Origin: Candidatus Woesearchaeota archaeon
GTDB taxonomy: Archaea > Nanobdellota > Nanobdellia > Woesearchaeales > GW2011-AR4
Assembly (NCBI GenBank): GCA_030631975.1
Contig: DAOVKD010000053.1
Location: 1 to 5,606 of the forward strand
DNA length: 5,606 nucleotides
Reading direction: 5' to 3'
Below are positions 1 through 4,852 of this stretch, one piece after another. The position numbers and the translations under genes were made by a program. Positions within the stretch are counted from its first letter, which is position 1, and every line of letters begins with the position of its first letter. The notes under the pieces are model-generated. The model was not told where the DNA came from. It worked only from the letters and a program-made list of their open reading frames with translations, and ran no database searches.

Positions 1-213
1 TATGATAATTGCCGCAGTTATTATACCGACTGATTGATATCCACTTTCGCTTTTTAGCGGTTCGCCAACAATAGTCTCTTTGTGTTCAATAATAACTGCT
101 CCACTGGCATCTTTTTTTACTTCAATATTCTGGCTTACTGTAACAATTCCAAATATCTGCGTTATAAAAAAGATACTTACCAGAATTAAAGTTATCTTTA
201 ACGTATGCTTCAT
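1..213 (-). CDS. N-terminal part of a membrane protein, possibly presenilin-family (A22) protease; truncated by window edge
   Basis: The minus strand is open from an ATG at 213-211 to the window edge, giving 71 residues with no stop. Residues about 5-25 (LKITLILVSIFFITQIFGIV) form a hydrophobic signal or first membrane segment. A polar loop with acidic and lysine residues follows (about 28-57), and a second hydrophobic stretch starts near residue 61. This layout, and the MKHTLKITLIL start, resemble archaeal presenilin-like intramembrane aspartyl proteases. That is recognition from memory: the catalytic YD and GLGD motifs would lie outside the window, so any other polytopic membrane protein remains possible. 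A TATA-like box 23-31 bases upstream supports this start and a leaderless mRNA. The gene is divergent from ispG, and the spacer between them now holds a small mobile element. Confidence 0.6.
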   Translation of the reverse strand, partial: MKHTLKITLILVSIFFITQIFGIVTVSQNIEVKKDASGAVIIEHKETIVGEPLKSESGYQSVGIITAAIII

Positions 214-235
214 TTTTTGTTTTGTTTTTTGCTTG

Positions 236-244
236 TTTAAATAT
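236..244 (-). promoter_or_regulatory. TATA-like box of the minus-strand membrane protein gene
   Basis: On the minus strand this reads ATATTTAAA, ending 22 bases before the ATG at 213. That spacing fits an archaeal TATA box driving a leaderless transcript. The box lies just outside the left target duplication of the inserted element, so the insertion left it intact but changed what lies upstream of it. Confidence 0.5.
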
Positions 245-249
245 TTATT

Positions 250-258
250 TGAAATAAA
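250..258 (+). repeat. Left copy of 8-9-bp target-site duplication
   Basis: TGAAATAAA here is repeated exactly at 475-483, directly outside the two ends of the inverted-repeat element. If the element is taken to end at 475, the duplication is the 8-bp GAAATAAA (251-258 and 476-483). Confidence 0.65.
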
Positions 259-474
259 CGGCTGCGTTCAAAATATTTTAATCGGCTGTGCCAAAGCAGT
301 GCTGCAAGCGGGCATGCAACTACGTCGCATGCAGGGCAAGACAAAATGCTGCATCTTGATATTGTTAGTAGAAACACTTTGTGAAGATACACAGCATTTT
401 AGTTAATATCATTGCATGCTTTTGCCCACCCGCCTCCCCTAAATTAGGCACAGCCTAACTTTTTGAACGCAGCC
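259..474. mobile_element. MITE-like non-autonomous element (about 216 bp)
   Basis: The ends are a perfect 14-bp inverted repeat, GGCTGCGTTCAAAA (260-273) and its reverse complement (461-474). They are flanked by the direct repeat TGAAATAAA (250-258, 475-483), so the termini and the target duplication agree. Further nested complementarity lies inside: GGCTGTGCC 284-292 with 447-455, GCGGG 308-312 with 429-433, GCATGCAA 312-319 with 412-419, and AAAATGCTG 343-351 with 392-400. The whole element could therefore fold into one long imperfect hairpin. It is richer in G/C than its surroundings and encodes no credible protein, so movement would need a transposase supplied in trans. Duplications of 8-9 bp occur in families such as IS1, IS6 and IS1595; I cannot assign one. 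It sits between divergent promoters and may alter their expression. A structured RNA gene is a less likely alternative. Confidence 0.75.
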
Positions 475-483
475 TGAAATAAA
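475..483 (+). repeat. Right copy of 8-9-bp target-site duplication
   Basis: TGAAATAAA matches 250-258 exactly and abuts the right inverted repeat. Removing the element and one copy would restore a very A/T-rich spacer in which the two divergent TATA boxes lie only about 20 bases apart. Confidence 0.65.
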
Positions 484-490
484 TAAATAT

Positions 491-500
491 CTTTTTAAAT
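491..500 (+). promoter_or_regulatory. TATA-like box of ispG
   Basis: CTTTTTAAAT is centred about 27 bases before the ATG at 523, the spacing expected if transcription begins at or next to the start codon. No Shine-Dalgarno motif precedes the ATG. The box lies just to the right of the inserted element. Confidence 0.55.
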
Positions 501-522
501 TGCTTTCAATTAACTTGCTGCA

Positions 523-1566
523 ATGAGAAGAAAATCCAGGAAAGTTAAGGTAGGGAAATTATACATTGGAGGCAATGCTCCAATTACAGTGCAGTCAATG
601 ACAACAACAGATACTGCTGATGTAGATGCAACTGTAAAGCAAATCCACAGGTTGGAGGATGCTGGATGTGAAATAATAAGGGTTGCTGCGCCGACAATAG
701 AATCAGCTAACGCATTGAAAGAGATAAAGAAAAACATAAACATTCCTTTAGTGGCTGATGTTCATTTTGATTATAAAATTGCGGTGGAAGCGGCAAAATA
801 TGTTGACAAGCTTAGGATTAATCCAGGGAACATAGGCAGTGAAGAAAAAATAAAGCTGGTTGTTGATGCTGCAAAAGAGCATAATATACCAATTAGGGTT
901 GGAGTCAATTTAGGCTCTCCTGAAAAAGATATTTTTGAGAAATATGGCTACACTGCAGAGGCAATGGTAGAAAGCGCTTTAAGGCATGTTAAAATTCTGG
1001 AAAAGCTTGATTTTTACGATACTGTTGTTTCATTAAAGGCGTCAGATGTTCCAACAATGGTTCAAGCTTACAGATCATTTGCAAAAAAAACCTCTTATCC
1101 GCTGCATTTAGGGGTTACAGAAGCCGGAAGCAAACTGCCGGGAACAATAAAAAATTCAATAGGCATGGGCATATTGCTTTCAGAAGGCATTGGAGATACG
1201 ATAAGAGTTTCTTTATCGGATGATACCAAAGAAGAAGTTAAAGTCGGAAAACAAATACTAAGGTCTCTAGGTCTAAGAAAAGATGGCGTGGAAATAACTT
1301 CATGCCCTACATGCGCAAGGGCGAACATCGATGTTATAAAAATAGTTGAGGAAATTGAAAGCAAAACAGAGAAAATAAAAAAGCCAATACATGTTGCAGT
1401 AATGGGCTGCGCTGTCAATGGCCCTGGAGAATGCAAAAAAGCTGATATTGGGATTGTTGGAGGCCCGGGAGACACTAATCTATTGTATAAAGCAGGAAAG
1501 ATAATTGGCAAAGTGCCAAAAGAAAAAATTGTTGAGACATTGCTGAAAGAGATTGGGAAAATGTAA
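523..1566 (+). CDS. ispG: 4-hydroxy-3-methylbut-2-enyl diphosphate synthase (IspG/GcpE)
   Basis: IspG catalyses the penultimate step of the MEP pathway, the reductive ring opening of 2-C-methyl-D-erythritol 2,4-cyclodiphosphate to HMBPP, using a [4Fe-4S] cluster in the cytoplasm. The 347-residue product aligns by eye with bacterial GcpE from its first residues. Landmarks are [16 protein letters not shown] (23-38), [13 protein letters not shown] (75-87), the barrel motif LRINPGNIG (97-105) and [14 protein letters not shown] (218-231). The cluster ligands are present: Cys261 and Cys264 in SCPTCAR, Cys296 in [10 protein letters not shown], and Glu303, with the same spacing as the E. coli ligands. 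Length fits the compact two-domain bacterial form without the insert seen in plant enzymes. The ATG at 523 is supported by family alignment and by the TATA box. The gene is transcribed alone, 75 bases from the next promoter-bearing gene. A bacterial-type MEP enzyme behind archaeal promoter signals suggests horizontal acquisition. Confidence 0.97.
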   Translation: MRRKSRKVKVGKLYIGGNAPITVQSMTTTDTADVDATVKQIHRLEDAGCEIIRVAAPTIESANALKEIKKNINIPLVADVHFDYKIAVEAAKYVDKLRINPGNIGSEEKIKLVVDAAKEHNIPIRVGVNLGSPEKDIFEKYGYTAEAMVESALRHVKILEKLDFYDTVVSLKASDVPTMVQAYRSFAKKTSYPLHLGVTEAGSKLPGTIKNSIGMGILLSEGIGDTIRVSLSDDTKEEVKVGKQILRSLGLRKDGVEITSCPTCARANIDVIKIVEEIESKTEKIKKPIHVAVMGCAVNGPGECKKADIGIVGGPGDTNLLYKAGKIIGKVPKEKIVETLLKEIGKM

Positions 1567-1575
1567 AATGATATC

Positions 1576-1610
1576 ATATCGGATAGCTAAGAATTTAAGT
1601 TATCCGATAT
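1576..1610. promoter_or_regulatory. Inverted repeat abutting the Fic-dxr promoter: candidate operator or ispG terminator hairpin
   Basis: ATATCGGATAGCT (1576-1588) pairs with AGTTATCCGATAT (1598-1610): 13 pairs including one G-T, the outer 10 perfect, with a 9-base loop. The right arm ends one base before the TATA box at 1611. This places it well for a repressor competing with basal transcription factors, and the downstream Fic protein carries its own DNA-binding domain. The arms also start 10 bases after the ispG stop, so an mRNA 3' hairpin is possible, although no T-run follows. Confidence 0.45.
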
Positions 1611-1620
1611 CTTTATAAAT
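1611..1620 (+). promoter_or_regulatory. TATA-like box of the Fic-dxr operon
   Basis: CTTTATAAAT is centred about 27 bases before the ATG at 1642, with no Shine-Dalgarno motif in between. It is one of the clearest archaeal-type promoters in the window and implies a leaderless transcript covering the Fic gene and dxr. Confidence 0.65.
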
Positions 1621-1641
1621 TGTGGTTTATTCCCTGTCGCT

Positions 1642-2571
1642 ATGCTGGTTGATGAGGAATTATACAGGAGAATTTTTAAAAAAAAGAAAGAATTAGACAC
1701 TTTAAGACCTTTTTCTAAATCTTCTTTAAAAAGGCTAAAAGAGAATTTTTATGTTGAATCAACTTATAATTCCAATGCTATTGAAGGAAATACCTTAACA
1801 AAGTCTGAAACAAGGCTGGTTATTGAAGAAGGAATAACAATAGGCGGAAAATCGATTAGAGAGCATTTTGAGGCTATAAACCACAAAAATGCAATAGATT
1901 TTATTGAATCGATTGTAAAAGCTAAAAAAAAGATAACAAAAGATCTGATTTGCAGGATAAATGAGCTTGTGCTAGATAATATTGACAAAGAAGAAAAAGG
2001 AATTTATAGATTAAGAAAAGTGCATATAGGAGGAGCTTCTTTTATTCCCGCAAAACCCGACCTTGTTCCAAATTTAATGAACAAATTCCTAAAATGGCTT
2101 AATGAAAACAAAAATAAAATGAATATAGTTGATTTTGCTGCTCTTGCACATGAAAAATTTACATTTATACACCCATTTATAGATGGTAACGGGAGATGCG
2201 CAAGGTTATTGGTTAATTTTTTGCTTATGCAGCGGGGATTTCTTCCGGTTGTGATATTAAAGACAGAAAGAAGAAAGTATATAAGGGCGTTAGACGAAGC
2301 GCATAAAGAAAATTATGTCCCTTTTGTAAATTTTATCGCGAGGAATATTGAAAGGTCATTGTCTTTATGGATTGATGCTTTAAAGATTCCTGTTAAAGGG
2401 GATACTGAAGAATATATATCCCTGGCAGAGGCTTCAAAACTATGCCCTTACAGTCAGGAATACTTAAGCTTATTAGCAAGGAAAGGTAAATTAGAGAGTA
2501 TAAAGATTGGAAGAAATTGGGTTACTACAAGAAAAGCTGTTGAAGACTATGTTAGGAAGAATAAAAAATGA
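1642..2571 (+). CDS. Fic-family AMPylase with C-terminal excisionase/MerR-like DNA-binding domain
   Basis: Fic proteins usually transfer AMP from ATP to a hydroxyl on a target protein. The 309-residue product has the complete active-site motif HPFIDGNGRCAR (177-188), including the catalytic His177. The N-terminal sequence SNAIEG (44-49) fits the inhibitory (S/T)xxxE(G/N) helix, with Glu48 expected to block ATP binding, so this would be a self-inhibited class II Fic. Residues about 257-305 (YISLAEASKL to VEDYV) resemble the small winged-helix domain of excisionases and MerR-type regulators, suggesting DNA binding. The ATG is set by the TATA box. Its stop overlaps the dxr start as ATGA, so the two are co-transcribed and probably translationally coupled. 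The inverted repeat at 1576-1610 is a natural candidate for autoregulation. The protein target is unknown; a link to isoprenoid synthesis is only inferred from the operon. Confidence 0.93.
   Translation: MLVDEELYRRIFKKKKELDTLRPFSKSSLKRLKENFYVESTYNSNAIEGNTLTKSETRLVIEEGITIGGKSIREHFEAINHKNAIDFIESIVKAKKKITKDLICRINELVLDNIDKEEKGIYRLRKVHIGGASFIPAKPDLVPNLMNKFLKWLNENKNKMNIVDFAALAHEKFTFIHPFIDGNGRCARLLVNFLLMQRGFLPVVILKTERRKYIRALDEAHKENYVPFVNFIARNIERSLSLWIDALKIPVKGDTEEYISLAEASKLCPYSQEYLSLLARKGKLESIKIGRNWVTTRKAVEDYVRKNKK
2554..2557 (+). promoter_or_regulatory. Weak Shine-Dalgarno-like site for dxr
   Basis: AGGA ends 10 bases before the dxr ATG, inside the last codons of the Fic gene. In archaea, operon-internal genes often use such sites while first genes are leaderless. 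Coupling through the ATGA overlap may matter more. Confidence 0.3.
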
Positions 2572-3722
2572 AAAAATTATCTATATTAGGCAGCACAGGA
2601 AGCATAGGAACACAAGCTTTAGAAATAGTAAAACAATATCCAGATGAGTTTAAAATAATTGGATTAACCACTAATAAAAATATTGAACTTCTTAAAAACC
2701 AGATTAATCAGTTTAAGCCGCAGGCAGTTGCAGTAATGGACAATGAAAAAGCTGATTTGCTGAAAAGAGATATTGATGTTAATGTTTATTCCGGCATGGA
2801 AGGGATAATAAAAATTGCAACACTGGATGGAGCAGATACTGTTGTTAATTCACTTGTAGGCTCTGTTGGGGTTAAGCCGACTATTGAAGCAATTAAAAAC
2901 AAAAAAAACATTGCATTGGCAAATAAGGAAACTTTAGTTACAGCTGGCTCAATAGTAATGGAAGAAGTCAAAAAAAATAATGTGAATATGATGCCCATTG
3001 ACTCTGAGCATTCTGCTATATTCCAATGCCTTAATGGGGAGAATGTTTATGATGTCAGCAGGATAATAATAACATGCTCGGGAGGAGCTTTTAAGAATCT
3101 AACAAAACAGCAGCTTGAAAAAGTAACAGCAGAAGACGCCTTAAAGCACCCTACATGGAACATGGGCAGTAAAATAACAATAGACTCTGCAGCTTTAATG
3201 AACAAGGGTTTTGAGGTTATCGAGGCACATTATTTATATGACATGCCTTACGAAAAAATTGAGGTTGTTATACACCCACAAAGCATAATTCATTCTCTGG
3301 TTGAGTTTAAAGACAACTCTGTGATTGCGCAGTTTGGAAATCCTGACATGAAAATCCCAATTCAATATGCATTAAGCTATCCTAAAAGATTTGATTCTAA
3401 TTTAAAAAAATTAGACTTGCCTGAGGTGAAAAACCTGAGCTTTTCAAAGCCTGATTTTGAGCTGTTTCCTTGTTTAAAATACGCTTATGATGCAGGCATT
3501 GCAGGAGGAACTTTGCCTGCTGTTCTTAACGCTGCAAATGAAATTGCGGTTTATGCTTTTTTGGGCAATAAAATCAAATTTTTAGACATCCCAAAATTAG
3601 TAAATAAAATGATGGCGGAGCATAAAATAATAAAAAACCCCACTTTAAATCAGATTTTGGATGTTGATGAAAAAGTTAAGAAAGAAACTAAGAGGATTAT
3701 TGAGAATAACATCGGCATTTAA
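2568..3722 (+). CDS. dxr: 1-deoxy-D-xylulose 5-phosphate reductoisomerase (Dxr/IspC)
   Basis: Dxr converts 1-deoxy-D-xylulose 5-phosphate to 2-C-methyl-D-erythritol 4-phosphate with NADPH and a divalent metal, the committed step of the MEP pathway, and is the target of fosmidomycin. The 384-residue product starts with the dinucleotide-binding loop LGSTGSIG (7-14). It carries ANKETLV (118-124), the metal-site motif PIDSEHSAIFQCL (143-155) with Asp145 and Glu147, SGGAF (171-175), the substrate-covering loop HPTWNMGSK (194-202) with Trp197, and NKGFEVIEAH (212-221) with Glu216 as third metal ligand. The C-terminal helical region is complete, and length is close to the E. coli enzyme (398). The start overlaps the Fic stop by ATGA. 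Together with ispG nearby, this argues for a MEP pathway in this organism; the other steps must be encoded elsewhere. Confidence 0.97.
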   Translation: MKKLSILGSTGSIGTQALEIVKQYPDEFKIIGLTTNKNIELLKNQINQFKPQAVAVMDNEKADLLKRDIDVNVYSGMEGIIKIATLDGADTVVNSLVGSVGVKPTIEAIKNKKNIALANKETLVTAGSIVMEEVKKNNVNMMPIDSEHSAIFQCLNGENVYDVSRIIITCSGGAFKNLTKQQLEKVTAEDALKHPTWNMGSKITIDSAALMNKGFEVIEAHYLYDMPYEKIEVVIHPQSIIHSLVEFKDNSVIAQFGNPDMKIPIQYALSYPKRFDSNLKKLDLPEVKNLSFSKPDFELFPCLKYAYDAGIAGGTLPAVLNAANEIAVYAFLGNKIKFLDIPKLVNKMMAEHKIIKNPTLNQILDVDEKVKKETKRIIENNIGI

Positions 3723-3728
3723 TGAAGT

Positions 3729-3784
3729 TTGATTTTTCCTCGAAATTTTAGGCAACCCTAAAATTTCAGAGCTGAAAAATTCAA
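3729..3784 (+). terminator. Nested hairpin after dxr, with a T5 tract; possible 3'-end signal
   Basis: A perfect 11-bp stem, GAAATTTTAGG (3742-3752) with CCTAAAATTTC (3757-3767), closes a CAAC loop. It sits inside an outer stem TTGATTTTTC (3729-3738) with GAAAAATTCAA (3774-3784), which has one bulged T. The outer arm includes a T5 run 11 bases after the dxr stop. Archaeal termination mainly uses T-runs, so the T5 tract may act alone and the hairpin may protect the 3' end. Confidence 0.35.
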
Positions 3785-3860
3785 TTTGGGAAATAATCGG
3801 GAAATCGCTTGGCGATTTAGCGTAAGCGACCCAATTTTCCGTTAAATTGTTGTTAGTTTC

Positions 3861-3971
3861 TCCGCCAGTTACGAGCGTGCAGCTCAGTTATGATTTTATT
3901 GTCAGAAAATCAGTTATTTAACAATTTATAGAATGTTAAAAAATTTACTTGCTAAGCGGAGTTCTGGCGGA
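3861..3971. repeat. Possible 111-bp inverted-repeat insertion
   Basis: TCCGCCAG (3861-3868) and CTGGCGGA (3964-3971) are perfect 8-bp inverted repeats, each bordered on the outside by TTTC (3857-3860 and 3972-3975), as a 4-bp target duplication would give. Inside is a 7-bp hairpin, TGATTTT (3891-3897) with AAAATCA (3906-3912), and CAGTTA three times (3866, 3885, 3911). The ends are short, so chance is a real alternative. CTCCGC (3860-3865, with the C before it) can also pair with GCGGAG at 3956-3961, which would instead suggest an alternative-fold RNA. Confidence 0.3.
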
Positions 3972-3974
3972 TTT

Positions 3975-4008
3975 CGTCCGAAAAGTTTGCCCCCGAGCGT
4001 TCTATTAA
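3975..4008. repeat. Intergenic repeat block, copy 1
   Basis: CGTCCGAAAAGTT (3975-3987) and GAGCGTTCTATTAA (3995-4008) each recur with a single mismatch at 5443-5455 and 5484-5497, in the same order and orientation, about 80-110 bases before the next gene start in both places. Confidence 0.45.
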
Positions 4009-4082
4009 TAATTTATTAAAGAGAAAAAGAAGGATATATCTGTCTAATTTATTGCTACTATTAAATAGTTAATAAACAAAAA

Positions 4083-4092
4083 ATTTATAAAA
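4083..4092 (+). promoter_or_regulatory. TATA-like box of the 142-residue protein gene
   Basis: ATTTATAAAA is centred about 28 bases before the ATG at 4116 and is preceded by an A-rich stretch that could serve as a TFB-recognition element. No Shine-Dalgarno motif is present, so the mRNA is probably leaderless. A small TAGTA/TACTA hairpin lies between box and start. Confidence 0.6.
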
Positions 4093-4115
4093 GTAATAGT
4101 ATTTTTACTAATAAT

Positions 4116-4544
4116 ATGACAAACTCAAAAGATTTACAACAAATAATGAAAGAAATAGGCAGTATTCAGCTCAAAGGAGCAGCTCTAGGATGGAGTGGTA
4201 GACAAACTTATGAAGAATACAAAGGTTTGCTTCCCCCAGAAGTAACTCTAGTAAACTTTCCATCCAAATGTTTAAATTGTGCAGGCTATGCTTTAGATTT
4301 TACACATAGTACAAGCAATCCACAAGAACGTTTATCCAAGGATTACGAAAAAGTTCATGGACCCAAAGATGCTGATATATACATTATGTACATTGCTGAA
4401 GATTGGGTTCATATGGGGAAAGTTTTAAACGAAGATACTGCAATATCTAAATGGGCATGGTTCGAACCAGTTTTTATACATCCTATCCTTTTTTTTTCAG
4501 GCGGTTGGGATCGTATTGATTATTTCAGAAAAAAAGATTTGTGA
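4116..4544 (+). CDS. Unrecognised 142-residue protein, possible papain-like Cys/His hydrolase
   Basis: I do not recognise this protein with confidence. It is soluble, with no signal peptide or membrane segment. An N-terminal polar region is followed by CLNCAGYALDF (52-62), a charged stretch with KERL-like character, DADIYIMYI (85-93), VHMGKVL (98-104), ISKWAWFEPVFIHP (110-123) and a C-terminal GGWDRIDYFRK (129-139). A cysteine in an NC-x-x-YAL context, later a histidine in a VHMG strand and an ISKW segment, recalls small papain-fold hydrolases and related DUF7689-type proteins; Cys55 and His99 would be the catalytic pair. This is a pattern impression only. Two of its four arginine codons are CGT, which I did not notice in ispG, the Fic gene or dxr, hinting at a different origin. 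The start is supported by the TATA box. Hairpin-rich spacers flank it on both sides. Confidence 0.8.
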   Translation: MTNSKDLQQIMKEIGSIQLKGAALGWSGRQTYEEYKGLLPPEVTLVNFPSKCLNCAGYALDFTHSTSNPQERLSKDYEKVHGPKDADIYIMYIAEDWVHMGKVLNEDTAISKWAWFEPVFIHPILFFSGGWDRIDYFRKKDL

Positions 4545-4582
4545 TTATTTTCTTTTATAGCTTTGGGGCAAATTGAAACTAA
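4545..4582 (+). promoter_or_regulatory. T-rich 3' end of preceding gene and TATA-like box (4552-4560) for the candidate RNA
   Basis: Right after the TGA stop, the T-rich stretch TTATTTTCTTTT could act as an archaeal terminator. The following CTTTTATAG (4552-4560) could be a TATA box: 25-26 bases downstream is about 4582, only four bases before the first paired base of the candidate RNA fold at 4586. Confidence 0.35.
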
Positions 4583-4775
4583 CATAGTGATTAGGCGAAG
4601 TTTTATGGGTGCCCTCCTGAGTTCATCATACTAAGAGCTCGAGTGGAGGCTAGGGAGCAACTTGTTTGCGGATAAAATTTGGGAGAGGAGCGGAAGAAAA
4701 AACCTTTAGAGTTTTTTCTGAGCACCGCAACCGTCTAATCGCTGTTAGGCGCACCGACCCCTACGCAGTGGGGGG
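4583..4775 (+). ncRNA. Candidate structured non-coding RNA, no family recognised
   Basis: The segment is G/C-richer than its surroundings and has no open frame that looks coding. A closing stem pairs AGTGATTAGGCG (4586-4597) with CGTCTAATCGCT (4732-4743), 12 pairs including two G-U. Inside, AAGTTTTAT (4598-4606) pairs with ATAAAATTT (4672-4680). That arm contains a hairpin, CCTCC 4613-4617 with GGAGG 4645-4649 plus GAGTTC 4619-4624 with GAGCTC 4635-4640, and GCAA 4657-4660 with TTGC 4666-4669. A second arm pairs AGAAAAAAC (4695-4703) with GTTTTTTCT (4711-4719), with GCGG 4690-4693 and CCGC 4725-4728 below it. The GCA-triloop hairpin 4758-4774 follows. The wobble pairs I used are G-U only on the plus strand, which favours a plus-strand RNA. 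I see no RNase P, SRP or tRNA signature. A mobile-element remnant is the main alternative, since GGGCAAATT repeats at 4566-4574 and 4802-4810. Confidence 0.45.
4758..4774 (+). repeat. GCA-triloop hairpin, copy 1
   Basis: CCCCTAC pairs with GTGGGGG around a GCA loop (seven pairs, one T-G). The core TACGCAGTG recurs at 5423-5431, where the next pair is A-T instead of C-G, so the pairing is kept though the bases differ. Confidence 0.5.
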
Positions 4776-4822
4776 AGGGAAGTTATGACGGAAGAAAATT
4801 CGGGCAAATTATTTAAGGAACC

Positions 4823-4831
4823 TTTATATAA
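4823..4831 (+). promoter_or_regulatory. TATA-like box of the interrupted cysteine-rich protein gene
   Basis: TTTATATAA is centred about 26 bases before the ATG at 4853. The earlier ATG at 4842 is too close to the box and meets a stop after four codons, so the box selects 4853. Confidence 0.55.
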
Positions 4832-4852
4832 TTCATAAGTTATGTTATCTTT

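Larger units (their letters stand above)
3723..4082. other. Hairpin-rich non-coding spacer downstream of dxr
   Basis: No credible gene is visible on either strand. In order the spacer holds a nested hairpin (3729-3784), a second stem-rich stretch (GGAAA 3789-3793 with TTTCC 3836-3840, GGG 3799-3801 with CCC 3830-3832, TCGCTT 3805-3810 with AAGCGA 3824-3829), a small inverted-repeat segment (3861-3971), and two short blocks also found near 5443-5497. Such density of complementarity in an A/T-rich spacer suggests inserted repeats or structured 3' RNA rather than plain promoter DNA. Confidence 0.5.

Noticed and set aside
80..406. Plus-strand open frame of 108 codons
   Set aside because: It runs antisense through the minus-strand membrane protein gene and into the inverted-repeat element, has no promoter at the usual distance, and its Phe/Ile/Cys-rich sequence looks like a reading of A/T-rich non-coding DNA.
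1095..1577. Minus-strand frame of 160 codons
   Set aside because: It is antisense to well-conserved ispG; its Ser/Pro/Ile-rich sequence is a shadow of ispG codons.
4459..4470. GGTTCGAACC resembling a tRNA T-arm
   Set aside because: It is a self-complementary stretch inside the 142-residue coding region; no acceptor or anticodon stems surround it.
4583..4775. RNase P RNA, SRP RNA or box C/D guide RNA
   Set aside because: I looked for the conserved RNase P core, the SRP helix 8 motif and paired C/D boxes. Only partial look-alikes such as GTGATTA and CTGA are present.
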